Below are positions 1-7,017 of a DNA stretch of 7,036 bases, in pieces. This DNA is from PXAP01 sp964520585 (GTDB lineage Bacteria > Bacteroidota > Bacteroidia > Bacteroidales > PUMT01): contig CAZFOO010000164.1 in NCBI GenBank assembly GCA_964520585.1, forward strand, positions 1 to 7,036. Direction: 5' to 3'. The number at the start of each line of letters is the position of its first letter. Position 1 is the first letter of the stretch. Below the pieces are notes generated by a model. It saw only the letters and a list, made by a program, of their open reading frames with translations, searched no databases and was not told the origin of the DNA. Both the position numbers and the translations under genes were made by a program.

Positions 1-1
1 T

Positions 2-2965
2 CCTGATCTTGGAGATCTCATTGATATTAGATCTCTTGAAAAACTGCTTGATGACTTTTACCAACTTACAGGTCTGGGTTCTTCGGTTATAGATGCCAAA
101 GGAAATGTGCTCGCAGGTGTAGGCAGACAGAGGATTTGCATGGATTTTCACTGGTCAAATTCCGAAACATATAAAAATTGCAGGGAAAGTGATCTGAATA
201 TTACTTCAGGATTAAGTGCAGGAGATTTTAATATTTTAAAATGTAAAAATAATTTATGGGATGTTGCGACTCCCATCATCATAGAAAATCAGCGTGTAGG
301 TAATCTTTTTCTTGGACAATTCCTGATTGATGAAGAGCCGGTTAACGAAGAGGTATTCAGAAATCAGGCACGGAAATTTGGTTTTGATGAAAAAAAATAT
401 CTTGAGGCATTAAGTGAAACTCCACGGATGTCGCGAAGCAGGGTTATAAGTGCAATGAACCTCATGGTTGGATTTGCAAATATGATTTCCGATCAAAGCA
501 TGAATAATATTTTGCTTAGGCGTGCACTAAAAGAAAAAGATGAATTAGTGACCGATCTGCAAGCGAGTCAGGAAAAATTCAGGGCTACTGTTTACAGTAT
601 ATTGGATGGTGTAATCTCGTGCAGAACAGACGGAACAATTGAAAGTATGAATAAAATTGCCTTTGAACTTACCGGTTGGAGTGAGGAAGAGGCCATAGGG
701 AAAAAAATTGATCAAATACTTGTATTTTCCGAGAACCCGGGTCATGATAACTTTTTTAAATCAGGTGATCTTCCTCTTACGAAGGAACCTTCAGGGGAAA
801 TTCCTGAAATATTATTATTGTTGTCGAGATCGGGACAAAAAGTGCCGGTCTCATTATTATCATCATTGATTCAAACCCGGCCAGGCCAGGTTATCGGCAG
901 AGTATTTGTCATCAGGGACCAGTCCGCCGCATGGAACAGAAAACAGGCTTCTGAGGCACGCGAAAAAAGGATATCAAGGCAAAGGGCATTACTCGCAAAA
1001 TTGTCTGTGGATAATTCTATTATTTCTGGTGATATTGATGTCTCAAAGAAGAAAATTGCCGAGATTGCTTCAGAGGCGATGCAAACTGACAGAGTCGGTA
1101 TCTGGTTATTTTCTGATGATGGAACTGAGCTTAATTGCATTGAGCTTTATCAGTCCAGGAAAAACCGGCATTCTGAAGGATATAGATTGCTTACCGCTGA
1201 CTATCCCAAATATTTTCAGGCCCTGGGGAGGGAATACAGAATTAATTCCCCCGATGTTTTGAATGATCCTGTTTTATCAGAGCTTACTAGCGAATTCTTT
1301 AAGCCATTGGGGATTAATTCTTTGATAGACGCTGCTATTTTTTCAGAAGGGAAGCTTGCCGGGGTTGTTTGCTTCGAGCATACAGGTAATAAGAGAGAGT
1401 GGCTTCCTGATGATGAGGCTTTCGTAAGCATAATAGCCACTCTGATTACCCAGATTCTTATTAATGAAGACCGTACCCGCACATATGAAGCTCTAAAGGA
1501 TAGCCTATTACATAATCAGGCTCTGATAGATTCAATACCTGATTTGGTATTCCTTTTCAGTAAGGAGGGTGTTTTTATGAATTTTCATTCTCCAGGCAAA
1601 GGCTCCCTTTATGTTGAACCCGAGCAATTTATGAATAAGCCGGTTGATGAAGTTTTGCCTGCTTATCTGGCTGATCTTACTCATGAAAACCTGAAGATTC
1701 TTTTTAAGACCGGGAAGTCACGGACTTATGAGTATGAGATGGATGATAAGGGTATGGTGAGATATTTTGATGCCAGAATGGTTTTGTGCGGAGAGGATAA
1801 AGCAATGACTATAGTGAGGGAAATAACGCAACAAAAAAATACCCAACGGGAACTCATGATAGCCAAGGAAAGAGCTGAAGAGAGCGATCGCCTGAAATCG
1901 GCATTTCTAGCCAATATGAGTCATGAGATCCGCACACCGATGAATGGAATAATTGGTTTTGCAGGATTACTTAAACAGGATAATATTGATAAAGAAAAAA
2001 AGGGAAAATATATTGATATTATTACCTCAAATGCAGATCATTTGCTTAACCTAATAAATGATATTATAGATATTTCGAAAATAGAATCGGGTGATATTGA
2101 ACTTCATGAAGAAGTTGTTGATTTACAGTTGTTATTTGAAGATCTTATCAGAATGTTTTATGACAGAAAGCCCGGAGTTGAAATTAGGTTTGTTTCCGGG
2201 CATATGCCTGTTATAATGACTGATAAGGTTAAACTAACTCAGGTAATATCAAACCTGATAGGCAATGCGATTAAATTTACAGATCAGGGATACGTTGAAT
2301 ACTCTGTTGTGAAGAAGGACAATATGCTTGTATTTAGAGTAGAGGATAGCGGACAAGGGATTGCTGACAAGGATAAGGATATAATATTCGACCGTTTTGC
2401 CCAGGGGGGGTATACGCCTTTTATGAGCCGTGGAGGAACGGGTTTGGGCCTTGCCATAGCAAAGGCCTACACTGAAAAAATGGGAGGCCGGATCTGGTTT
2501 AACTCGATCCGGGGTAAAGGAAGCACATTTTACTTTTCTGTACCTTATGTACCTGCAAAGGCTAAGGAAAAAAAGAAGACATCTGCCGGCATTGCTATTG
2601 AAAGTTCGCTAACAATTTTGGTAGCTGAAGATGATGATCTAAATTATCTTTTTATAGAAGAGGTATTTTCAGGATATGATATCAGGATTGTTCATGCCCG
2701 GGATGGGAATGAGGCCATTAAGCTTTGCCACGAATATAAGTTTGATCTCGTGCTGATGGATATAAAAATGCCAGTGATGAATGGATTAGAGGCTACCAGA
2801 ATAATTAAGAAAATGATCCCGGAACTACCTGTAATTGCCGTTTCTGCTCATGCATTCTGGACTGATCAGGAAAAAGCGTTCGATGCTGGTTGCGATGATT
2901 ATATTACCAAGCCATTACAGCCAGAAGAACTAACCCGAAAAATAAAAAATTTTATTCACCGGTAA
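2..2965 (+). CDS. Hybrid sensor histidine kinase with PocR, PAS and GAF sensor domains and a C-terminal receiver (5'-partial)
   Basis: The frame is open from the first bases, so the protein starts before the window; the GTG at 107 lies inside the PocR domain and is not the start. Counting from the first visible codon (987 residues), I see a PocR ligand-binding domain (about 1-165, Cys46, Cys60 and Cys81 in typical places, then VGNLFLGQF), a PAS (190-307), a GAF (330-490), a second PAS (502-612), and HisKA with SHEIRTP (phospho-acceptor His641). The HATPase domain has an N box NLIGNAIKFT (Asn755), a G1 box DSGQGI (from Asp782) and a G2 box GGTGLGL (811-817). The receiver (871-985) has acidic residues EDDD from 876, phospho-acceptor Asp920 in LMDIKMP, Ser948 and Lys970. 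All catalytic residues are intact, so it should autophosphorylate and pass phosphate to its own Asp. No membrane segment is visible, which suggests a cytoplasmic sensor, unless the missing N-terminus has one. There is no Hpt or DNA-binding output, so a partner elsewhere is needed. The ligand is unknown; PocR domains are thought to bind small hydrocarbon derivatives. Confidence 0.95.
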   Translation, partial: PDLGDLIDIRSLEKLLDDFYQLTGLGSSVIDAKGNVLAGVGRQRICMDFHWSNSETYKNCRESDLNITSGLSAGDFNILKCKNNLWDVATPIIIENQRVGNLFLGQFLIDEEPVNEEVFRNQARKFGFDEKKYLEALSETPRMSRSRVISAMNLMVGFANMISDQSMNNILLRRALKEKDELVTDLQASQEKFRATVYSILDGVISCRTDGTIESMNKIAFELTGWSEEEAIGKKIDQILVFSENPGHDNFFKSGDLPLTKEPSGEIPEILLLLSRSGQKVPVSLLSSLIQTRPGQVIGRVFVIRDQSAAWNRKQASEAREKRISRQRALLAKLSVDNSIISGDIDVSKKKIAEIASEAMQTDRVGIWLFSDDGTELNCIELYQSRKNRHSEGYRLLTADYPKYFQALGREYRINSPDVLNDPVLSELTSEFFKPLGINSLIDAAIFSEGKLAGVVCFEHTGNKREWLPDDEAFVSIIATLITQILINEDRTRTYEALKDSLLHNQALIDSIPDLVFLFSKEGVFMNFHSPGKGSLYVEPEQFMNKPVDEVLPAYLADLTHENLKILFKTGKSRTYEYEMDDKGMVRYFDARMVLCGEDKAMTIVREITQQKNTQRELMIAKERAEESDRLKSAFLANMSHEIRTPMNGIIGFAGLLKQDNIDKEKKGKYIDIITSNADHLLNLINDIIDISKIESGDIELHEEVVDLQLLFEDLIRMFYDRKPGVEIRFVSGHMPVIMTDKVKLTQVISNLIGNAIKFTDQGYVEYSVVKKDNMLVFRVEDSGQGIADKDKDIIFDRFAQGGYTPFMSRGGTGLGLAIAKAYTEKMGGRIWFNSIRGKGSTFYFSVPYVPAKAKEKKKTSAGIAIESSLTILVAEDDDLNYLFIEEVFSGYDIRIVHARDGNEAIKLCHEYKFDLVLMDIKMPVMNGLEATRIIKKMIPELPVIAVSAHAFWTDQEKAFDAGCDDYITKPLQPEELTRKIKNFIHR

Positions 2966-2984
2966 ATATTGTTGCTTGTTTATT

Positions 2985-3001
2985 CCGGATAGTTCGGTTT
3001 T
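2985..3001 (+). terminator. Weak hairpin plus T-run after the kinase gene
   Basis: CCGGA (2985-2989) pairs with TTCGG (2993-2997), including one G-T wobble, around a three-base loop and is followed by four T. It sits 19 bases after the kinase stop, where an intrinsic terminator would be expected. The stem is short and the T-run is broken by GGG, so this is a weak candidate and read-through into the next gene is possible. Confidence 0.25.
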
Positions 3002-3052
3002 GGGTAATTGTGATTTTTTTAATTATAATACTTCTCAGTTTTACTTTCATAC

Positions 3053-3076
3053 AAAAAACCTTAATTTTGGTTTTTT
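3053..3076. repeat. Perfect 8-bp inverted repeat before the AI-2E family gene
   Basis: AAAAAACC (3053-3060) and GGTTTTTT (3069-3076) are exact reverse complements around an 8-base loop. The arm ends 9 bases before the ATG at 3086. The A-run, GC step and T-run make it look like a weak bidirectional terminator for the kinase transcript, but with only two G-C pairs the stem would be unstable. It may equally be a chance product of AT-rich intergenic DNA. Confidence 0.35.
3062..3069 (+). promoter_or_regulatory. Candidate Bacteroidota -7 box
   Basis: TAATTTTG matches the Bacteroidota primary sigma factor -7 consensus TAnnTTTG exactly. Transcription would start near 3074, giving a leader of only about 12 bases before the ATG at 3086. 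I do not see a good TTTG -33 box at the expected distance upstream, and the site overlaps the inverted repeat, so the call is tentative. Confidence 0.2.
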
Positions 3077-3085
3077 ATAAATCAG

Positions 3086-4207
3086 ATGAAGATCAGGTTC
3101 CCTGCATATTTTAAGATGATAATTGTTCTTCTCGGGATGGTACTTATTGTAACTATCATGCGGGAAGCCAAAGCTATACTGGTCCCCATTCTTATTTCGG
3201 GGCTGTTGGCGATCCTTGTTAGTCCGGTTACTTCCTGGCTGGAGAGCAAGAGAATCCCCTCGGCTATAGCCGTTATTATCAGTTTGATTGTGCTTCTTCT
3301 GGTTTTGTTTGGGGCTGTTTATTTTTTCTATAACCAGATACTTATGTTTTCAAGAGATCTGAGTACACTTGAAAACAGGGTAGGAGAACTGGTCCTGTCA
3401 ATTAACCGGTTTATTGCTGAAAACTTTGAAGGTACAGTACCAATATCTATAGAAAGTATCAAGAATACCATATTTCAACATATTTATGATAATATGGCTA
3501 CTCTGACACAGGGAATCATCACTACTGCCGGAACACTTACCATGGTATTTATAATGCCGGTTTATATTTTTCTATTCCTCTTCTACAGAAAATTTCTGAG
3601 CGAGTTTTTTAAAAGGGCTTTTGGAGATCATAACAGGGATAAGGTTGCAAAAGTTTTGGGAAAGGTCAAAGATGTTGTAAAGAATTATATTATAGGAATG
3701 TTTGTTGTCATTTGTATATTGGCGGTCCTTAACAGTATAGCCCTCTTTAGCCTGGGTATAAGACATGCCATGTTATTTGCCGTATTTGCCGCATTACTGA
3801 ATGTCATTCCGTTTCTGGGTCCTTTTCTCGGAGCGGTATTTCCAATATTGTTCGCATTGCTGACCAAGGATTCTTTATGGTACCCTTTCGGGGTTTTTCT
3901 GGCCTTTTATGTTATACAATTGATGGAGAGTAACTTATTCACTCCCAAAATTGTTGGTGGTAAAGTTTCTATGAATCCCCTAATGACGATAATTGCTCTG
4001 TTCGTTGGTAATTTTATTTGGGGACTCGCAGGCATGGTGTTGTTTATTCCAGGGATGGCTATCCTTAAAGTTGTGTTTGATGAGATTGAGGGTATGGAGG
4101 CATATGGCTTTCTTCTTGGTACGGTAAAAAAAGATTTTGACCGTTCACCATCAGAAAGACATGAGCCAAAGCTTTTATCGGAGATTAAACAAAAACTTAA
4201 ATTTTAA
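3086..4207 (+). CDS. AI-2E (PerM/YdiK) family transporter-like membrane protein
   Basis: A 373-residue polytopic inner-membrane protein, the usual length for the family. Hydrophobic segments lie at about 9-26, 28-48, 57-82, 145-168, 200-224, 227-260, 265-283 and 298-330. The soluble stretch between the third and fourth segments (about 85-140) is typical of this family. Signature elements are NVIPFLGPFLGAVFP at 239-253, PKIVGG at 287-292, and WGLAGMVLFIPGMAILK near 312-328. Members include the E. coli autoinducer-2 exporter TqsA and Na+/H+-antiporter-like proteins, but most, this one included, have no known substrate, so AI-2 export should not be assumed. The C-terminal tail (about 345-373) is charged and cytoplasmic. 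The ATG at 3086 fits the expected N-terminus; no Shine-Dalgarno is evident. The next candidate gene begins 10 bases after its stop. Confidence 0.93.
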   Translation: MKIRFPAYFKMIIVLLGMVLIVTIMREAKAILVPILISGLLAILVSPVTSWLESKRIPSAIAVIISLIVLLLVLFGAVYFFYNQILMFSRDLSTLENRVGELVLSINRFIAENFEGTVPISIESIKNTIFQHIYDNMATLTQGIITTAGTLTMVFIMPVYIFLFLFYRKFLSEFFKRAFGDHNRDKVAKVLGKVKDVVKNYIIGMFVVICILAVLNSIALFSLGIRHAMLFAVFAALLNVIPFLGPFLGAVFPILFALLTKDSLWYPFGVFLAFYVIQLMESNLFTPKIVGGKVSMNPLMTIIALFVGNFIWGLAGMVLFIPGMAILKVVFDEIEGMEAYGFLLGTVKKDFDRSPSERHEPKLLSEIKQKLKF

Positions 4208-4217
4208 CAGGGAGAAA

Positions 4218-4319
4218 ATGCATACTGGTCGATTTTATGTTAAGGCCGGGAAACGTATGATTGGGGAGGAGTTTATAATAGTAATATCTGTTATGTTATT
4301 TGGTTATATATTATCGTAG
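4218..4319 (+). CDS. Possible 33-residue single-span membrane microprotein
   Basis: A small ORF fills most of the gap between the AI-2E and LOG genes. Its ATG is preceded by GGGAG (4210-4214), a purine-rich Shine-Dalgarno-like run unusual for this window, although the 3-base spacing is short. The N-terminal half is basic (RFYVKAGKR), followed by EE and a hydrophobic tail of about 15 residues (FIIVISVMLFGYILS) ending at the stop. That gives a positive-inside, tail-anchored layout. The frame is open further upstream to 4137, but that part overlaps the AI-2E coding sequence and is probably a shadow; an internal ATG at 4257 would give 20 residues. I recognise no family. It may be chance, since AT-rich DNA readily encodes hydrophobic stretches. 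Confidence 0.3.
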   Translation: MHTGRFYVKAGKRMIGEEFIIVISVMLFGYILS

Positions 4320-4353
4320 TGAAGATATTACTGTTGGTTTTTAATGATTGTGG

Positions 4354-4944
4354 ATGAATAAAATAAGAAAAATTGCTGTCTTTTGCGGTTCAAGTAAAGG
4401 ATTTGATAACATTTTCAGGAGCCAGTCTAGGTTGCTGGGACGGACTCTCGCCGAAAACGGAATAGAAGTTATATACGGGGGGGCCAGCGTAGGTTTAATG
4501 GGCGAGGTTGCCGATGGGGCACTGGAATCAGGTGGTAAAGTAACCGGTGTATTTCCTGATTTTCTAATGGAACGTGAAATTGCACATGAGAGGCTTACAG
4601 AAATGATTATTGTGGAAAGTATGCATGCCAGAAAATTAAGGATGAATGATATGAGCGATGCTGTAATTGCATTGCCAGGCGGCTTTGGAACACTTGAAGA
4701 GATGTTTGAGATGCTAACCTGGGGACAGCTCGGTCTTCATACAAAGCCTGTTGCATTATTGAATACAGCAGGTTTTTATGATGATATGATCAAGTTGATT
4801 AATAATATGGTTGGTCGTGGATTCCTGAAAGAACATAACAGGAAATTATTGTTGATTGATGACAATATAGATAAAATCCTTGAGAAGATCCGGGGATATG
4901 CCGCCCCGGAAATCAAGAAATGGATATCAGAAGATGAAGTTTAA
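4354..4944 (+). CDS. LOG-family (TIGR00730) nucleoside 5'-monophosphate phosphoribohydrolase
   Basis: A 196-residue cytoplasmic Rossmann-fold protein of normal family length. The N-terminus IAVFCGSSKG (7-16) and YGGASVGLMGEVADGAL (41-57) form the nucleotide-binding loops. MHARK (90-94) supplies the conserved Arg93, and PGGFGTLEE (108-116) is the defining PGGxGTxxE motif with Glu116. Characterised members cleave the N-glycosidic bond of cytokinin riboside monophosphates or AMP-like nucleotides, releasing base and ribose 5-phosphate. In a non-plant-associated bacterium the natural substrate is more likely a purine or modified nucleotide than a cytokinin, but this cannot be read from sequence. 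I chose the ATG at 4354 over an in-frame TTG two codons earlier because MNKIRKIAVF is the usual start. The ATG at 4344 is in another frame and stops at once. The next gene starts 16 bases after the stop, which suggests co-transcription. Confidence 0.92.
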   Translation: MNKIRKIAVFCGSSKGFDNIFRSQSRLLGRTLAENGIEVIYGGASVGLMGEVADGALESGGKVTGVFPDFLMEREIAHERLTEMIIVESMHARKLRMNDMSDAVIALPGGFGTLEEMFEMLTWGQLGLHTKPVALLNTAGFYDDMIKLINNMVGRGFLKEHNRKLLLIDDNIDKILEKIRGYAAPEIKKWISEDEV

Positions 4945-4960
4945 TTTATAAAAAAATTGT

Positions 4961-5788
4961 ATGTATAAGTATTTGAAGAGATCTATACACAGAAAAATTG
5001 CGCGCCGTTACACCAGGGAATATCCCGCAACCATAAATAATTATGAGCTTGAAAAAGACGGAACTATTCAGTTCGCCCAATGGGAAAATCCTCTGGCGCC
5101 GCCGAGTAGCATAAACCAGGAAATGGTTGCATTTTTCAGGCAGTTTATTAAAAAGGGTGATCTTGCTATAGATATCGGGGCAAATATTGGAGATACAACT
5201 GTTCCAATGGGACTTGCAGCAGGAGCAGATGGCCTTACCCTGGGTTTTGATCCGAATCCATTTGTTTTTAAGATCCTGGAGATCAACTCTTCTCTTAATA
5301 AACAAAAAACTAATATTGTCCCTTTGCGTTATGCCATTACAGTTGAAGAAGATGAATTTTATTTTATTTCTTCTGAGGCTTCATTTGCCAATGGTGGCAT
5401 ATCAAAAACAAAAGACAGCAGGCATGGAAAGTACGTTTTCCCTGGAAAGGTTAGAGGAGTCAATCTGATGGGTTATTTAACCGAAAATTATGAATCATGG
5501 CTTTCCAGATTAAGTTTTATCAAGGTTGATGCTGAGGGATATGATAAAGAAATCATCAAATCTATTTCTGAATTAGTTAAAAAGTACAAACCTGTTTTGG
5601 TTGCTGAGAGTTTTGGCAAAAGTTCTGATGTTGAAAAATATGAGCTTTATGATGTTATCCGTTCACTTGGCTACAGAATCTGGTATTTCGCCGACTTCGA
5701 TATTAATGCAGAGGTTTCAGAATTAAAAAGCCGTAATGATATCTTAACATACAAAGAGACAGTAAATTTGTACGCAGTACCTGAATAA
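4961..5788 (+). CDS. FkbM family SAM-dependent methyltransferase
   Basis: A 275-residue soluble class I methyltransferase. LAIDIGANIGDTT (68-80) is SAM-binding motif I, GFDPNP (95-100) is the acidic end of strand two that holds the ribose, and FIKVDAEGYD (186-195) is the FkbM-characteristic (I)K(I/V)D.EG(Y/A) motif. VLVAESF (212-218) follows as a core strand. The N-terminal 50 residues are basic and then aromatic (RRYTREYP), with no signal peptide. FkbM enzymes O-methylate polyketides, sugars or other hydroxyl-bearing acceptors and often sit in glycan clusters; no glycosyltransferase is visible here, so the acceptor is unknown. The ATG at 4961 has no clear Shine-Dalgarno and lies 16 bases after the LOG stop, so the two are probably co-transcribed. 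Confidence 0.9.
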   Translation: MYKYLKRSIHRKIARRYTREYPATINNYELEKDGTIQFAQWENPLAPPSSINQEMVAFFRQFIKKGDLAIDIGANIGDTTVPMGLAAGADGLTLGFDPNPFVFKILEINSSLNKQKTNIVPLRYAITVEEDEFYFISSEASFANGGISKTKDSRHGKYVFPGKVRGVNLMGYLTENYESWLSRLSFIKVDAEGYDKEIIKSISELVKKYKPVLVAESFGKSSDVEKYELYDVIRSLGYRIWYFADFDINAEVSELKSRNDILTYKETVNLYAVPE

Positions 5789-5806
5789 TAATATTTGTTT
5801 TTAAGC

Positions 5807-5831
5807 TCCCGTCTGATCATGTTATTCGGGA
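5807..5831 (+). repeat. Short inverted repeat after the methyltransferase gene
   Basis: TCCCG (5807-5811) and CGGGA (5827-5831) can pair around a 15-base loop, 18 bases after the FkbM stop. Only TTTG follows, so it is a poor intrinsic terminator. It may end the transcript or mean nothing. I see no gene in the 121-base gap it occupies. Confidence 0.2.
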
Positions 5832-5909
5832 TTTGAAGCTGAGAAAATCTGAAATAAACCAGGATTTGTTGCGGCCTGATAATCAAATTTTAATTTAGAT
5901 TACTTTGGT

Positions 5910-6905
5910 ATGAGGAAGAGACCGGAAGAAGTGAAGGTTTTGGTTACAAGAATTTTTCCCGGACCGGCAATTGATTTGCTGAAACAGGAAGGTTATGAAG
6001 TAATGTCCTGGGATGAGGACAGGCCAATGACCAGGATAGAGTTGATTGCAAGAACCAAGCTAAATACAGCGGTGCTCTGTACACTTACAGAAAAGATTGA
6101 TAAGCTTTTTTTAGATGAATGCAATAACCTGGATATTATCTCACAGTTTGCTGCAGGATATGATAATATTGATGTGGAAATAGCTGCACAAAAAGGCATA
6201 CCGGTATGCAATACTCCTGATGTGCTAAGTGCTGCAACTGCTGATGTGGCATTCGGGCTGATGATGAATGTTTCCAGGAAAATGTTTTATCTTCATAAAA
6301 GTATTACTCAGGGAAACTGGAAATATTTCCGTCCCAATGCAGGTCTGGGAATAGAATTGAAGAAAAAAACTCTTGGAATTTATGGCATGGGTAGGATAGG
6401 AATGGAAATGGCCAGGCGTTGCCAGGGGGCATTTGACATGGAAATAATCTATCATAACCGGTCCCGAAACGCCATTGCCGAAAAGGAGCTGGGAGCAAGA
6501 TATGTCACTTTTGACAATCTTTTAACAGAATCAGACGTTATTAGTCTTCATGCCAGTCTCAATGAAGAAAGTGCAGGGCAGTTTGATAAAAATGCTTTCA
6601 ATAGAATGAAGCCGGAGGCTATATTTATTAATACTGCTCGTGGACAAATGCATAATGAGGAAGACCTGACAGTGGCTCTGAAGGAAGGTATAATATGGGG
6701 AGCAGGTCTTGACGTTACCGATCCTGAACCGATGGATCCTTCAAACCCTCTTTTGTCCATGGAAAATGCCGCTGTTCTTCCTCATATTGGCTCTGCAACA
6801 GTTGAGACCAGAAATAAAATGTCTGAGCTGGCTGCCATAAATATAATTGAGTATTACCGGGGGAATAAAGTCCCGAACCTGGTTAATCCCGGAGCTTTAT
6901 CCTGA
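5910..6905 (+). CDS. D-2-hydroxyacid dehydrogenase, glyoxylate/hydroxypyruvate reductase (D-glycerate dehydrogenase) type
   Basis: A 331-residue cytoplasmic NAD(P)-dependent reductase, close to the usual length of GyaR-like enzymes. It should interconvert glyoxylate and glycolate, or hydroxypyruvate and D-glycerate. The substrate loop AAGYDNID (81-88) matches the GyaR/GRHPR group. The dinucleotide fold has GMGRIG (159-164). The expected catalytic residues are Arg244 in NTARG, Glu273 in DPEP and His292 in PHIGSAT, so the active site is intact. After strand two of the Rossmann fold it reads YHNRSR (181-186), with Asn-Arg where NAD enzymes carry an acidic residue, so NADP(H) preference is likely. 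The ATG at 5910 adds eight residues before the usual KVLVTR start; a GTG at 5931 is a possible alternative. A 121-base gap separates it from the upstream gene, so it may have its own promoter, though none is clear. A related 2-keto acid substrate cannot be excluded. Confidence 0.93.
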   Translation: MRKRPEEVKVLVTRIFPGPAIDLLKQEGYEVMSWDEDRPMTRIELIARTKLNTAVLCTLTEKIDKLFLDECNNLDIISQFAAGYDNIDVEIAAQKGIPVCNTPDVLSAATADVAFGLMMNVSRKMFYLHKSITQGNWKYFRPNAGLGIELKKKTLGIYGMGRIGMEMARRCQGAFDMEIIYHNRSRNAIAEKELGARYVTFDNLLTESDVISLHASLNEESAGQFDKNAFNRMKPEAIFINTARGQMHNEEDLTVALKEGIIWGAGLDVTDPEPMDPSNPLLSMENAAVLPHIGSATVETRNKMSELAAINIIEYYRGNKVPNLVNPGALS

Positions 6906-6928
6906 TTTGTTTTTGAATGGTTGTCTGT

Positions 6929-6991
6929 TGCATTTTTATAAAAATATTGTTATTATGAAACCCTCATGCTACTTCGTAACACAAAAATGCA
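6929..6991. repeat. AT-rich palindrome and inverted repeat downstream of the dehydrogenase
   Basis: ATTTTTATAAAAAT (6932-6945) is a perfect 14-base palindrome 27 bases after the dehydrogenase stop. TGCATTTTT (6929-6937) also has a perfect reverse-complement copy, AAAAATGCA (6983-6991), 45 bases away. Either could form a weak hairpin near the transcript end. There are few G-C pairs, so a terminator role is uncertain. Confidence 0.25.
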
Positions 6992-7002
6992 TGAATAAAC
7001 AA

Positions 7003-7017
7003 CATGGGTGATCCATG
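7003..7017. repeat. Small hairpin CATGG/CCATG at the window end
   Basis: CATGG (7003-7007) and CCATG (7013-7017) pair around a 5-base loop. No T-run follows on the + strand, so it is not a standard intrinsic terminator. It overlaps the possible start of a downstream reading frame at 7004. Confidence 0.2.

Noticed and set aside
107..109. GTG at 107 as the kinase start
   Set aside because: The frame is open and homologous in style to PocR domains upstream of it, including the IDIRSLEKLLDDF segment, so the real start is before the window.
871..1482. Long open frames on the minus strand and in another plus frame inside the kinase gene
   Set aside because: They lie wholly within a confidently assigned coding sequence and show no recognisable domain; they are shadows of it.
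3086..4207. Quorum-sensing AI-2 exporter
   Set aside because: The family name comes from TqsA, but most members have unrelated or unknown substrates, and no luxS or AI-2 uptake gene is visible here.
4354..4944. Cytokinin biosynthesis enzyme involved in plant interaction
   Set aside because: LOG-family proteins are widespread in bacteria without plant contact, and no isopentenyltransferase gene is nearby.
4946..5305. 119-codon minus-strand frame opposite the methyltransferase gene
   Set aside because: It overlaps the SAM-binding motif region of the FkbM gene in antisense and encodes a composition-odd sequence with no known motif.
5898..5909. Promoter-like TTACTTTG just before the dehydrogenase ATG
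   Set aside because: It misses the TAnnTTTG consensus at the second base and would place the transcription start inside the coding sequence.
6955..7011. 18-codon ORF after the dehydrogenase
   Set aside because: It is very short, has no ribosome binding site and has no recognisable features.
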